50,123 nt of DNA from Acidobacteriota bacterium. GTDB taxonomy: Bacteria; Acidobacteriota; Polarisedimenticolia; Gp22-AA2. This document shows positions 32,228 through 41,451 of this stretch, piece by piece. Position 1 is the first letter of the stretch. Every line of letters starts with the position of its first letter. The stretch spans positions 1 to 50,123 of the forward strand of contig JAGYID010000009.1 in NCBI GenBank assembly GCA_018606725.1, in the 5' to 3' direction. The notes under the pieces are model-generated. The model did not search any database. It saw only the letters and a list, made by a program, of their open reading frames with translations, and was not told the DNA's origin. The position numbers and the translations under genes were made by a program.

Positions 32228-33139
32228 TCAGCGCGAGGCGATCGACAGGCGCCCGGCGCGCGTGTCCAGATCGGCCCGGCGCCCCAGTGGCAGGGTGACC
32301 TTTCCGGGCGCGTGCCCGGCCGGAAAGTCGAACACGACCGGGTAGTCGGTGCCCTCCAAATGCCGGGCGAGGATGTCGGGGAGCGGCGCGTCGTCTTCCG
32401 GCTCGCGCGCCTCGCCTCCGACCAGCCGGGCGACGATCATCCCCCGCAGCCCGGCGAACGCCCCGGCCATCCGCAGCTGGCCGAGCATCCGGTCGATCCG
32501 GTACGGCGGCTCGTTGACGTCTTCCAGGAACAGGACGCAGCCATCGGTCTTCAACGCGTACGGCGTCCCGAGGAGGCTGAGCAAGACCGCCAAGCAGCCG
32601 CCCAGGAGCGGCCCCTCCCCCGCCCCTTGCCGCCAGACGGTCGCGCCGACGAGATGTCGGTCGAGCGACAGCTCGCCCCCGTCGAGCGCCCGCCATAGCG
32701 ACGGGGCGTCATACGCCTCGGGATCGCCGAGCTCGCCGACCAGCGGGCCGTGGATGGTCGACAATCGCGCCGCTTTCCAGGCGGCGGCGTGCAGGACGGT
32801 GATGTCGCTGTAGCCAATCAGGGCCTTCGGATCAGTCTTCAGCAGCCTCAGGTCGGCCCCCTCGACGATCCGCGCCGAACCGTAGCCGCCGCGCGCGAAC
32901 CAGATGGCGCGCACCGCCGGGTCCCGCAGGAAGCGGTTGAGGTCGTCGAGCCGCTCGGCGTCGGTGCCGGCGAGATAACCGGTCCGCCGACGCAGGCTGG
33001 CGCCCGTCACCACTTCGAAGCCGCGCGCCGTCAGATGCTCGAGACCGCGTTCCAGCCCCGGCTGCCGGACCGGCCCGGCCGGCGCAGCGACGCCGAGGCA
33101 GTCACCCGGCTTCAACGGCGGGGGCAGCAGGACCTTCAT
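32228..33139 (-). CDS. ldcA: Muramoyltetrapeptide (LD-) carboxypeptidase, S66 family
   Basis: A 303-residue cytoplasmic serine peptidase that removes the terminal D-Ala from murein tetrapeptides during cell-wall recycling. The N terminus LKPGDCLGVAAPAGPV, the AIWFARGGYGSARIVE stretch, the nucleophile S111 in LIGYSDITVLH and IHGPLVGEL are typical of the S66 family. The Glu of FLEDVNEPPYRIDRML and the His of GHAPGKVTLPLG complete the Ser-Glu-His triad. Its start overlaps the M20 hydrolase stop as ATGA. Some S66 members act on microcin C instead, but the context suggests wall turnover. Confidence 0.92.
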   Translation of the reverse strand: MKVLLPPPLKPGDCLGVAAPAGPVRQPGLERGLEHLTARGFEVVTGASLRRRTGYLAGTDAERLDDLNRFLRDPAVRAIWFARGGYGSARIVEGADLRLLKTDPKALIGYSDITVLHAAAWKAARLSTIHGPLVGELGDPEAYDAPSLWRALDGGELSLDRHLVGATVWRQGAGEGPLLGGCLAVLLSLLGTPYALKTDGCVLFLEDVNEPPYRIDRMLGQLRMAGAFAGLRGMIVARLVGGEAREPEDDAPLPDILARHLEGTDYPVVFDFPAGHAPGKVTLPLGRRADLDTRAGRLSIASR

Positions 33140-34452
33140 CGCTCCCCGCGGATGCGGCGCAGCGCGCCGCGGCCGCGCCGCCGTCCGGCCGCGTCCCGCC
33201 CGACGATCAGGCGCCCGTGCCGGCCTAGGAATTCGTCGGTGACGCGCCGCAGCAGCCCGTCCTGCGTCAACAGCTCCAGGCCGCACAGCGCCATCGCCCG
33301 CGCCGCCACGCGAAGCCCCGCCCGACCTTTCGGTCCACCGGCGCAGCGCGCGAACGCCGCCGAGTGCAACGGCGCCGAGGGCGGCGCGATGGCGACGTAC
33401 GGGTGGATCGACGGCACCAGCTGGCTGACGTTCCCCATGTCGAGCGAGCCCATCCGCTTGCGGGCGGTGTCGACGGTCCGGCGACCGAGGCGCCGCAGCT
33501 CGGCCTTGAAGACCTCGGCCATGGTGCGATTGGTCCGCATTTCGGCGTACGGATGATCGAGCGAGCGGATGGCGGTGCGCGCCCCCGTCTCCCGCCCGGC
33601 ACGGCGCGCCGCCTTCCGGAACGCCTTCTCCACCCGGTCCAGCTCCGCGAGATCCCTCGCCCGCAGCGTGAAGCGCCCGACGGCGCGGTCGGGCACGATA
33701 TTGGCCCGGCGTCCTCCTTCGACGATGACCCCCGGCATCCGCACGTGCTCCGGCAGCCGGTGCTTCAGTTCCTGGATCCTCATGAACAGCCGGATGAGGG
33801 CGTCGAGGGCGTTGATCCCTTTCTCGGGGGCGGCGACGGCGTGCGCCGCGCGGCCGCTGTAGGTCACCTCGAGCGAGTGGCAGGCGAGCGAGGTGGTGTT
33901 GACGCGGTTCTCGATCGACGGGTGGAACATCAACGCCGCGTCGACGCCGCGGAACACGCCGCGCGCCGCCATCACCACCTTGCCTCCGATCGTCTCCTCG
34001 GCGGGCGTGCCGATCACCAGCACCCGACCCGGCGTCCGGTCGAGGACTCGGCCGAGCGCCGCTCCGGCACCCGCCGACGCCGCGCCGATCAGATTGTGAC
34101 CGCAGGCGTGGCCGATCCCCGGCAGGGCGTCGTATTCGGCGAGGAAGGCGATGCGCGGCCCGCGATGTCCCTTGCGGGCGATGAACGAGGTCGGCAGCCC
34201 GGCGATGCCTTTCCGGATGCGGAACCCCTCGGCCTCGAGGAAGCGGCGCAGCAGCGCCGAGGAGTGGCGTTCCTCCAGGCTCAGCTCCGGCTGGCGGTGC
34301 AGGCTGCGGCTGAGACGGTCAATCGCCGGCATCAGGCGCGATGCGACCCGCTCGACCTCGGCGCGCAGCCGATGCCTGTCCGCGCGGCCGGCAGGTGCCG
34401 CCGGCGCGTGAGCCGCGGCGCTACGGGATCGCGGGCGTCGGGAAAGCGGCAT
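33136..34452 (-). CDS. M20-family metallohydrolase (amidohydrolase/aminoacylase type)
   Basis: A protein of up to 438 residues, from the M20 peptidase family that cleaves amide or peptide bonds with a dinuclear zinc centre. LHRQPELSLEERHSS, FLAEYDALPGIGHACGHNLI (metal His) and VIGTPAEETIGGKV (Glu base and ligand) match the AbgB/aminoacylase subgroup. A lid domain follows (SGRAAHAVAAPEKGINALDA) and then a late histidine-containing segment. The first ~20 residues are Ala/Arg-rich and no ribosome binding site precedes ATG 34452, so the true start may be later (for example near residue 41). It lies 18 bases after the rnpB 3' end and overlaps ldcA by four bases. A role in recycling N-acyl amino acids or wall peptides is inference. 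Confidence 0.85.
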   Translation of the reverse strand: MPLSRRPRSRSAAAHAPAAPAGRADRHRLRAEVERVASRLMPAIDRLSRSLHRQPELSLEERHSSALLRRFLEAEGFRIRKGIAGLPTSFIARKGHRGPRIAFLAEYDALPGIGHACGHNLIGAASAGAGAALGRVLDRTPGRVLVIGTPAEETIGGKVVMAARGVFRGVDAALMFHPSIENRVNTTSLACHSLEVTYSGRAAHAVAAPEKGINALDALIRLFMRIQELKHRLPEHVRMPGVIVEGGRRANIVPDRAVGRFTLRARDLAELDRVEKAFRKAARRAGRETGARTAIRSLDHPYAEMRTNRTMAEVFKAELRRLGRRTVDTARKRMGSLDMGNVSQLVPSIHPYVAIAPPSAPLHSAAFARCAGGPKGRAGLRVAARAMALCGLELLTQDGLLRRVTDEFLGRHGRLIVGRDAAGRRRGRGALRRIRGER

Positions 34453-34470
34453 CAGGGTGAAAGTGCGGGT

Positions 34471-34900
34471 CGAAGTGATCCGTAAGCCGAATCCTGTTGC
34501 CGCGCTCGCGCGCGGCCGATGGTCATTCCTCTACCGCCGCGGTTTCCCGCGGCGGCGACCCCCCGCCGAAATCGGCTGCGCCCGAAGGCGAGCCGGCCGA
34601 CCGGGAGCCAAGCGACCGACCCGGGAGCTGTGGGCGGGCCACCCAGTGCGCTCCCCTATTTGGCCTTGCTCCTTGCGGGGTTTGCCAGCTGCCCCGGTCA
34701 CCCGGGGCACTGGTGGGCTCTTACCCCACCGTTTCACCCTTGCCGGACCGGGAGCGAGCCCCCGGCCTTGGGCGGTTTGTTTTCTGTGGCACTTTCCTTC
34801 CGGTCACCCGGACCGGGCGTTACCCGGCGCAATACCCTGTGGAGTTCGGACTTTCCTCTCCCCGGGTCTCCCCGGGCAGCGACCATCCGTCTCACTCCGA
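34471..34900 (-). ncRNA. rnpB: RNase P RNA, bacterial type A
   Basis: The catalytic RNA of RNase P, which trims 5' leaders from tRNA precursors. Read on the minus strand, all core conserved blocks occur in order: GAGGAAAGTC at 34858-34849, GCCACAGAAA at 34790-34781, AGGGTGAAACGGTGGGGTAA starting at 34740, GGAATGACCATCGG near 34530 and ACAGGATTCGGCTTAC at 34496-34481. The two ends can pair to form helix P1 (about 34898-34892 with 34472-34478), which sets the ends to within a few bases. The total length is about 430 nt. It has its own promoter, and no terminator separates it from the M20 gene. Confidence 0.95.
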
Positions 34901-34909
34901 CCCGGCGTG

Positions 34910-34939
34910 ATGGTAACAGACGCTTTCGCGGCGATGCAA
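34910..34939 (-). promoter_or_regulatory. Promoter of rnpB
   Basis: On the minus strand TTGCAT (34939-34934) and TACCAT (34915-34910) are spaced by 18 bases. The -10 box ends about ten bases before the inferred RNA 5' end at ~34900. Position and spacing fit a constitutive rnpB promoter. Confidence 0.6.
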
Positions 34940-35145
34940 GCAACCCATGGGTAGTGGCCGGGGGCCTGGGCGCCCGGGCGGGACAGCGCCATTATGGACC
35001 GGTGAGCGGAAAAGAGGTTTACCCGGGGCGCATCTCAACGTACATGAATGGAAATCACCCCCGTTGCCGAGCACGGACCCGGGGACATCGCGTTTGAGCA
35101 TGCGGGCCGCGGGTCACCCCCCCGCCCTGCAGGAGGTAGACTCCG

Positions 35146-36630
35146 ATGGACCAGCTCTCCCGTCGTTTGCTTCGAGGTAATCGGCGCGCCCTCGCGCGCC
35201 GCGCCCCGCGCGTCGCATTACCGGCTCTCCTCCTGTTCCTCGCGCCGATCCTGGTCCCAGGCGCGCGCGGGGGATGTTCCAATGACCCGCTGTTCGGACC
35301 CGAGACCACCTTGCGGGGGGTCGAGGACCCCAACAACAGCATCGACGAAAACGAGACGGCGATCGCCGCAAACCCGCTCGATCCGCTCAACCTCGTGGCC
35401 GGCTTCAAGACCGAAACATTCGCTACCGGCGGTCTGTCCTGTTACGCGACCTTCACGATTGACGGCGGAACGACATGGGCGCCGGGGGGCCGGCTGCCGA
35501 TCCAGCAGGACGACTTCAGCAAATGCGTCGACCCGTCGCTCGTCGCCGACCGGGCCGGGCGGTTCGCATACGCCTACCTGAATCTCTACGGTCACGTCCA
35601 GAACGGCATTGTCGTGAACTACACCGCCGATGTCCTGGTCGCACGCTCCACCGACGGGGGACGCACCTTCCCCGGCTTCACGGTCGCAGCGCGGGGCGAG
35701 CGCGACGTCAGCAACGCCGACAAGCCTTACTTGGCGGTGGACTCCTGGCCACAGAGCGCCCATGCCGGCACCCTCTACCTCGCGTATACGTTCTGGTCGA
35801 ATCCGAACCTGGAATGGAGCGTCCGGGTGGTGGTTTCGAGGGACGCCGGCGCCACCTGGTCAGCGCCGGCGGTTCTGGCCCGCTCGTCGACCCTGGAAGT
35901 CTTCGGCGGCCTGCCGGTCGTCGCGCCCGACGGCGCTGCTTACATCTTCTATTCGGAGTACGGCCGCGGCGCCCCGACGACGCTCGCAATCCGGTTCTCG
36001 AAATCGAAGGACGGCGGCCGGACCTGGAGCGCCCCGGCGACGATCGCGGCGAACCTGCCCAGCCCGGGGATCTTCAAGCTGAGAAACGGCTCCAGCCGGT
36101 TCGACTCCGACTACCATTCCGGCTTCTGGGCGAACTCCTGGCCGACGGCGGCGGCCGCCCCGGACGGGACTCTCTATGTCGCCTGGGTCGACTTCCCGGC
36201 CGGCACCTGCTTCAGCGTGTCGGGGTTTAGTCATTGCGAGAACGCCGATGTCCGCCTCGCGGTCTCCCGCAGCGCCGGCAAGAGGTGGAGCGCGCCGGTC
36301 AGGGTCGGCGACGACCCGACGCACGCCGACCAGTTCTTTCCCTGGATCGCCACCCACCCGGACGGACGCCTGAGCGTCCTGATGATGGACAAGAGGCTCG
36401 ACCCGGCGAACGAGATGTACGACGCCTTCTACACCAGCACGTGCGACGGGGCCGCGTTCCGGCCACCGACGCGGCTGTCGGGCACCTCCTACCTCGTGGG
36501 CCAGCAGGAATTCATCGGCGACTACACCGCCATCGCCGCCACCGCGACCGGTGTCTTCCCGGTCTGGACCGCGGGGCCCAACAACAACAAGACCGACGTC
36601 GTCACGGCGCGCGGCGCCCGCCAGCCCTAG
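35146..36630 (+). CDS. Secreted sialidase-like Asp-box (BNR) repeat protein
   Basis: A 494-residue exported protein. A long, basic signal sequence (RRLLRGNRRALARRAPRVA followed by LPALLLFLAPILVPGARG) precedes a beta-propeller marked by four Asp boxes (SxDxGxTW type): STDGGRTFPG, SRDAGATWSAP, SKDGGRTWSAP and SRSAGKRWSAP. Such folds occur in sialidases, but I do not see the arginine triad of active sialidases clearly, so catalytic function is open. Cysteines (GGCSND, CYATF, KCVDP, SHCENAD, STCDGA) suggest disulfides outside the cytoplasm. The ATG follows GCAGGAGGTAGACTCCG. Its TAG stop overlaps a sequence resembling the end of the 9739 element (ctaggagccggcccg). Confidence 0.83.
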   Translation: MDQLSRRLLRGNRRALARRAPRVALPALLLFLAPILVPGARGGCSNDPLFGPETTLRGVEDPNNSIDENETAIAANPLDPLNLVAGFKTETFATGGLSCYATFTIDGGTTWAPGGRLPIQQDDFSKCVDPSLVADRAGRFAYAYLNLYGHVQNGIVVNYTADVLVARSTDGGRTFPGFTVAARGERDVSNADKPYLAVDSWPQSAHAGTLYLAYTFWSNPNLEWSVRVVVSRDAGATWSAPAVLARSSTLEVFGGLPVVAPDGAAYIFYSEYGRGAPTTLAIRFSKSKDGGRTWSAPATIAANLPSPGIFKLRNGSSRFDSDYHSGFWANSWPTAAAAPDGTLYVAWVDFPAGTCFSVSGFSHCENADVRLAVSRSAGKRWSAPVRVGDDPTHADQFFPWIATHPDGRLSVLMMDKRLDPANEMYDAFYTSTCDGAAFRPPTRLSGTSYLVGQQEFIGDYTAIAATATGVFPVWTAGPNNNKTDVVTARGARQP

Positions 36631-36710
36631 GAGCCGGCCCGGATCCGAGACGCCCGCGTCCCGAAAATGCCTGTGCTAAGATCGCCGCCTGCCGCGTCGC
36701 CGGAGATCCG

Positions 36711-38054
36711 ATGGCCACCGACGTCACCCTCGACAAGAACGTGCCGCACAGCATCGATGCCGAGCGCTCGGTCCTCGGCGCCATCCTGATCGAGAACGCC
36801 GCCCTCAACCGCGCCCAGGAGATCCTCAAGGAAGGCGACTTCTACCGCGAGCCGCATCGCAAGATCTTCAAGGTCATGAACGACCTGTCGGAACGGACCG
36901 CCGCCATCGACATGGTCACGGTCAAGGAGGAACTGACGCGCGCCGGCGACCTCGACGCGGTCGGCGGCCCGGCTTACATCGCCTCGCTGGTAGACGGGGT
37001 GCCGCGCTCGGCCAACATCGAGCACTACGCCCGCATCGTCAAGGAAAAGGCGATCCTGCGAAATCTCATCGAGGCCGGCAACCAGATCGTCACCACCGCC
37101 TTCCAGGCCGCCGAGGAGGTCGACGACATCCTCGACCATTCGGAGAGGCTCATCTTCCAGATCGCCCAGGACCGGATGCGCGCCGGGTTCCTGCCGCTCA
37201 AGACGATCGCCGATCAGAGCCTCAAGACGATCGAGAGGCTCGCCGAGCACCGCGAGCTGATCACCGGGCTGCCGACGGGGTTCGGCAGCCTCAACGAGTA
37301 CACCTCCGGGCTGCAGCCGTCGGACCTGATCGTCGTGGCCGGACGGCCCGGCATGGGCAAGACGGCGCTCGCCCTCAATATCGCCCAGCACGCCGCCATG
37401 AAGGAAAACCGCCGCGTCGGCGTCTTCTCGCTGGAGATGTCCCGCGAGCAGCTCTTCCTGAGATTGCTGACCGGCCTGGCGCGCATCGACGCCCACCGGC
37501 TGCGGACCGGCCGTCTCAACAAGGAGGAATGGACCCGCCTGACGCTGGCGTTCGGCGAGCTGGCAAATGCGCCGATCTACATCGACGACACCGCCGGATC
37601 GACGGTGCTGGAGATGCGCGCCAAGAGCCGCCGGCTGAAGCTCGAGCAGGGGCTCGACCTCATCGTCGTGGACTACCTCCAGCTGATGCGCAGCCGCGGA
37701 CGCTACGAGAACCGCAACCAGGAGATCTCCGACATCTCCCGCTCGCTGAAGGAGCTGGCCAAGGAGCTGAACGTCCCGGTCATCGCCATCTCGCAATTGT
37801 CGCGGGCTCCCGAGCAGCGCGGCGGGGATCGCAAGCCGCAGCTCTCCGATCTGCGCGAGTCGGGGGCCATCGAGCAGGACGCCGACCTGGTCCTGTTCAT
37901 CTACCGCGAGGAGGTCTACAAGCAGACCGAGGAAAACCGCGGCAAGGCGCAGCTGATCATCGCCAAGCAGCGCAACGGGCCGATCGGCACCCTCGACGTC
38001 GCCTTCATCCGCGAGTACACCAAGTTCGAGGAGTTGGAGTGGCAGCAGGCGTGA
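36711..38054 (+). CDS. dnaB: Replicative DNA helicase
   Basis: A 447-residue hexameric helicase that unwinds DNA at the replication fork. The N-terminal domain (VPHSIDAERSVLGAILIENA, EGDFYREPHRKIF) is followed by the RecA-like motor: Walker A GRPGMGKT (K217), VGVFSLEMSREQL, Walker B DLIVVDYLQLM, VIAISQLSRAPEQR and the arginine-finger region KQRNGPIGT. No intein is present. ATG 36711 is preceded by CCGGAG. A TAAGAT -10-like box is at 36677-36682, without a clear -35. Its stop overlaps the alr start as GTGA. Confidence 0.97.
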   Translation: MATDVTLDKNVPHSIDAERSVLGAILIENAALNRAQEILKEGDFYREPHRKIFKVMNDLSERTAAIDMVTVKEELTRAGDLDAVGGPAYIASLVDGVPRSANIEHYARIVKEKAILRNLIEAGNQIVTTAFQAAEEVDDILDHSERLIFQIAQDRMRAGFLPLKTIADQSLKTIERLAEHRELITGLPTGFGSLNEYTSGLQPSDLIVVAGRPGMGKTALALNIAQHAAMKENRRVGVFSLEMSREQLFLRLLTGLARIDAHRLRTGRLNKEEWTRLTLAFGELANAPIYIDDTAGSTVLEMRAKSRRLKLEQGLDLIVVDYLQLMRSRGRYENRNQEISDISRSLKELAKELNVPVIAISQLSRAPEQRGGDRKPQLSDLRESGAIEQDADLVLFIYREEVYKQTEENRGKAQLIIAKQRNGPIGTLDVAFIREYTKFEELEWQQA

Positions 38055-39226
38055 GCGGCCCGCTCGAGCCGTACCGGCCCACCTGGGCCGAGATCGATCT
38101 CGATCGCCTCGCCGCCAACCTCGCCGCCATCCGCCGCCGGCTGGGCTCCGTGCCGCTGCTGGCGGTCGTCAAGGCCAACGGCTACGGTCACGGCGCCGTC
38201 GAAGTGGCCCGCCTGCTGGAATCGGAACGGGCCGACATGTTCGGCGTGGCGCTCCCCGAGGAGGGGGTGGAGCTGCGGCGCGCCGGCATCCGCGCGCCGA
38301 TCCTCCTGCTGGGCGGTTTCACGCCGGAGCAGGCCGATCTCGTCCTGGCTCACGGCCTGACGCCGGCGGTGTACCGGCCGGACCAGGTGGCGGCGCTCGT
38401 GGCCGCGGCCGCGCAACGCGGCGTCACCGCCGCCGTCCATCTCAAGATCGACACCGGCATGGGCCGGCTCGGCGTGCCGGCGGCGGAGGCCGGGGCGTTC
38501 GCGCAGGTCCTTGCCGAGGCGGCCCCCCGTCTGACGCTCGAAGGCTGCTTCAGCCATTTCGCGGTCGCCGACGATCCCGCCGACCCGTTCACCGACGTCC
38601 AGGTCGAGCACTTCCTGGCCGCGGTCGACGCGGTCAGCGCCCGCGGCCTGCAGCCGAGGCTCCTGCATCTGGCCAACAGCGCCGCCGTCATCGACCGCCC
38701 CCCGACCTGGCTGACCCTCGCCCGGCCCGGCATCATCCTGTACGGCTACCGGCCCTCCGAGGCGATGCAGCCGCTGGACGTGCAACCGGTCCTGACCTTT
38801 CGCAGCCGCATCATCTATATAAAGGATGTCGCACCGGGAACGTCCCTCGGCTACGGGCGGACCTTCCTCGCCCCCCGCCCGGCGCGGATCGCCTCCCTGG
38901 CCCTCGGTTACGATGACGGGCTGCCGCGCCTGCTCAGCAACCGCGGCCATGTCCTGGTCCGCGGCCGGCGCGCCCCGATCGTCGGGCGGATCAGCATGGA
39001 CCTGACGACGATCGACGTGACCGACGTTCCCGGCGCGGCTCTCGGTGACGAGGCGGTGGTCATCGGCCGTTCCGGCGACGAGTCGCTCGGGGCCGAGGCG
39101 CTCGCGGCGTGGGCCGAGACGATCACCTGGGACATCCTCTGCGGCATCGGTCCGCGGGTGCCCCGCCTCTACCACCGCGCCGGCCGGACCACCGTCACCT
39201 CCCGGTTCGCCGACGCCCTGGCCTGA
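38051..39226 (+). CDS. alr: Alanine racemase
   Basis: A 391-residue PLP enzyme that makes D-alanine for peptidoglycan. WAEIDLDRLAANLAAIRR leads to the PLP lysine K41 in AVVKANGYGHGA. HLKIDTGMGRLG, the PLP-contacting region LARPGIILYGY, the catalytic tyrosine Y268 in SLGYGRTF and VGRISMDLTTIDVTDV are all conserved. The GTG start at 38051 overlaps the dnaB stop by four bases, so the two are translationally coupled; dnaB-alr adjacency is common in bacteria. Length is typical. Confidence 0.96.
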   Translation: MSGPLEPYRPTWAEIDLDRLAANLAAIRRRLGSVPLLAVVKANGYGHGAVEVARLLESERADMFGVALPEEGVELRRAGIRAPILLLGGFTPEQADLVLAHGLTPAVYRPDQVAALVAAAAQRGVTAAVHLKIDTGMGRLGVPAAEAGAFAQVLAEAAPRLTLEGCFSHFAVADDPADPFTDVQVEHFLAAVDAVSARGLQPRLLHLANSAAVIDRPPTWLTLARPGIILYGYRPSEAMQPLDVQPVLTFRSRIIYIKDVAPGTSLGYGRTFLAPRPARIASLALGYDDGLPRLLSNRGHVLVRGRRAPIVGRISMDLTTIDVTDVPGAALGDEAVVIGRSGDESLGAEALAAWAETITWDILCGIGPRVPRLYHRAGRTTVTSRFADALA

Positions 39227-39268
39227 AACGCCGCCCGCGAACCGGCTGTTTCGCTCGCTGCGAAACAC

Positions 39269-39298
39269 TTGGCAGAGGCCGCAACGCGGGGCTAAAAT
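39269..39298 (+). promoter_or_regulatory. Promoter for the PIN/TRAM-TPR-fhs operon
   Basis: TTGGCA (39269-39274) and TAAAAT (39293-39298) are separated by 18 bases. Transcription would start near 39305, giving a leader of about 90 bases before the TTG at 39395. The leader is GC-rich and has no recognised riboswitch. Confidence 0.7.
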
Positions 39299-39394
39299 GA
39301 CCGCTGTCGTCGTGCGCTCGCGGGGGCGCCTTCATTCGGGTGATTCCTGTCCTCGCCCGGGCCGTGGCACGGGCCTTTCTTCGAGGTCACACCT

Positions 39395-40432
39395 TTGGGT
39401 ACATGGATCCTCAGGATCGTCCTGGTCGCACTCTCCATCATGTTCGGGGCGCAGGTCCGCCCGATTACGCTCGAGCCTCTGGATCTCACCGGTCTGTTCA
39501 TCGGCATCGCCGCCGCGGCGCTGATCGTCGGGGTGGAGTTCTTCCTCCGGACCCTCGAGATGAGCGTCATTCTGGGCGGGCTGTCCGGCCTGCTCGTCGG
39601 TGGCGCCGCGGCCGGTCTCCTCGTCGCCCTGCTGCCGCTCGGATCGGCGGGTGAGGGTGCTTCGCCCCTCGCTCTGCGCGGTTTCATCGTCGTGCTGTTC
39701 GCCTACACCGGGATGGCCATCGGCGCATCGTTCGGCGAGCGCCTCACGCTCGCCAATCTGCGCGCCGCCTGGTTCGAAGGCGGACAGCGGCACAACTACA
39801 AGATCCTCGACACCAGCGTCATCATCGACGGCCGCATCGCCGACGTGTGCGAGACCGGGTTCCTCGACGGCACGCTGATCGTTCCACAGTTCGTCCTGCG
39901 CGAGCTGCAGTACATCGCGGATTCGCAGGATCCGCTGAAGCGCAACCGCGGCCGCAAGGGGCTGGACATCCTGCAACGGATCAAGAAGGGCCCGGAGGTC
40001 CGGGTGGTGATCTCCGAAACCGATTTCCCTGACGTCAAGGACGTCGACATGAAGCTGATCGAGCTCGCCAAGCAGCTGAACGGCAAGATCATCACCAACG
40101 ATTTCAACCTCAACAAGGTCGCCGAGCTGCGCGGCGTGCAGGTTCTCAACATCAACGTTCTGGCGAACTCCCTGAAGCCGGTGGTGTTGCCCGGCGAGGC
40201 GATGAAGGTGTTCATCCTCAAGGAGGGGAAGGAGCCGAACCAGGGGGTCGGCTACCTCGATGACGGCACCATGGTCGTGGTCGACAACGCCAAGCGACAC
40301 CTCGGAAAGAACATCGACATCACGGTGACCTCGGTCCTGCAGACCACCGCCGGCAAGATGTTTTTCGGCAAGTCCGAGATCGGCGACGAGTCGGCCGGCC
40401 TCGAGCAGCGTCCCCGGAGGACCGGCCCTTGA
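39395..40432 (+). CDS. YacL-like membrane PIN/TRAM-domain protein
   Basis: A 345-residue protein with about four N-terminal membrane helices (residues ~5-110). A cytoplasmic PIN nuclease-like domain follows: [20 protein letters not shown], then [14 protein letters not shown], then [16 protein letters not shown], carrying the acidic residues of PIN active sites. A C-terminal TRAM domain ([31 protein letters not shown]) probably binds RNA. This is the YacL/PilT-N architecture found in most Gram-positive and many other bacteria; its target is unknown. TTG 39395 is preceded by GAGGT; the next gene starts with a TTGA overlap. Confidence 0.88.
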   Translation: MGTWILRIVLVALSIMFGAQVRPITLEPLDLTGLFIGIAAAALIVGVEFFLRTLEMSVILGGLSGLLVGGAAAGLLVALLPLGSAGEGASPLALRGFIVVLFAYTGMAIGASFGERLTLANLRAAWFEGGQRHNYKILDTSVIIDGRIADVCETGFLDGTLIVPQFVLRELQYIADSQDPLKRNRGRKGLDILQRIKKGPEVRVVISETDFPDVKDVDMKLIELAKQLNGKIITNDFNLNKVAELRGVQVLNINVLANSLKPVVLPGEAMKVFILKEGKEPNQGVGYLDDGTMVVVDNAKRHLGKNIDITVTSVLQTTAGKMFFGKSEIGDESAGLEQRPRRTGP

Positions 40433-41451
40433 TCGGCGGCGCGGCCCGCCTGGGCGCGACCATCCTCCTTGCCGCCGCGGCGACGCCGGTGGCGGGCGCG
40501 CCCGCGCCGCTGCCGATCGCCGGGCGCACTTATCTCATCCTGCCATTCGAGAACACCGGCGAGGACCCGTCGCTCGCCTGGATGCAGACCGGCCTGGCGA
40601 GGGCCCTCGGCGAAGACTTGCTCGGGCGCGGCGCCACCGTCGTCGACGACGAGGAGCGCTCCGTGTTCCTGGAGGGAAGCGGCCTGCCGGCGGATTCCTT
40701 CCCAGCGCTGGCCAGCGCCCTCGAGGTCGGCCGCCGCATGCGCGCCCGGGCCGGCGGCATCCGGCCCGATCGCCTCCTGCTCGGCCGTTTCAACCTGACG
40801 GACGGGGGCATCGTCCTGGCGGCCCGGGCCATCGATCTCCATACCGAGAAGGCCCGCCCCTGGGTGTCGCGCCAGGGACGCGTCGCGGCCCTGCTCGCCG
40901 TCGAGCAGGACTTGACCCGCGCCCTGGCCCAGGATGAGGCGCTGCCTGAGCCGCGAGGGCGCTCCGCCGACGTGCCGCTCCTGGCGTTCGAAACCTACTG
41001 CCGGGCGATGGCCGAGCCCGATCTGAAGGGGCGCCTGCAACTCCTGCAGCGCGCCGTTCACGAGTACCCCGCCTATGCGCGCGCTGCCTACCAGGGTGCC
41101 GCGCTCCTGGCGCGGGAGGAGCGCTGGGGCGAGGCCGCCGACCTGCTCAAGAAGGCGGCGCCCGAGCCGTATCCGTACGAAGCCGAATTCCATCTCATCT
41201 CGGCTGCCGTGGCGCTGGCGCGCAACGATCCGCCGACGGCGGCGGCGCAGGCCCGCCGGGCCCTGCAATTCGCCGAAACATCCCGCGCCCACCTGCTTCT
41301 TGGACGTGCCTTGCTCGCGTCCGGGGATCGCCCCCAGGCGCTCGCCGAGCTCGAGAAGGCCCAATCGGTCGACCCCGCCGACCCCGACGTGGAGGAGCTC
41401 CGTCGGGCGCTCGGCGGCGAGGCGACCAGCACGACACGGAGGAGTCCTTGA
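40429..41451 (+). CDS. Exported TPR protein with TolB-like N-terminal domain
   Basis: A 340-residue protein. Residues ~1-23 look like a signal peptide ([15 protein letters not shown]). Next, [20 protein letters not shown] followed by [14 protein letters not shown] resembles the TolB-like or CsgG-like domain that often precedes TPRs. From about residue 200 there are TPR-type helical pairs ([49 protein letters not shown]). The role is unknown; a scaffold is likely. It starts at TTG 40429, overlapping the previous stop as TTGA, with CGGAGG 10 bases upstream. The next gene, fhs, begins with the same type of overlap. Confidence 0.75.
   Translation: MIGGAARLGATILLAAAATPVAGAPAPLPIAGRTYLILPFENTGEDPSLAWMQTGLARALGEDLLGRGATVVDDEERSVFLEGSGLPADSFPALASALEVGRRMRARAGGIRPDRLLLGRFNLTDGGIVLAARAIDLHTEKARPWVSRQGRVAALLAVEQDLTRALAQDEALPEPRGRSADVPLLAFETYCRAMAEPDLKGRLQLLQRAVHEYPAYARAAYQGAALLAREERWGEAADLLKKAAPEPYPYEAEFHLISAAVALARNDPPTAAAQARRALQFAETSRAHLLLGRALLASGDRPQALAELEKAQSVDPADPDVEELRRALGGEATSTTRRSP

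Noticed and set aside
35146-36630. Calling this gene an active sialidase
   Set aside because: Asp boxes show only the propeller fold; the arginine triad, Tyr/Glu nucleophile pair and FRIP motif of sialidases were not found by eye.
39395-40432. PIN-domain protein as a toxin of a toxin-antitoxin pair
   Set aside because: It has N-terminal membrane helices and a C-terminal TRAM domain (YacL type), and no small antitoxin gene is adjacent.
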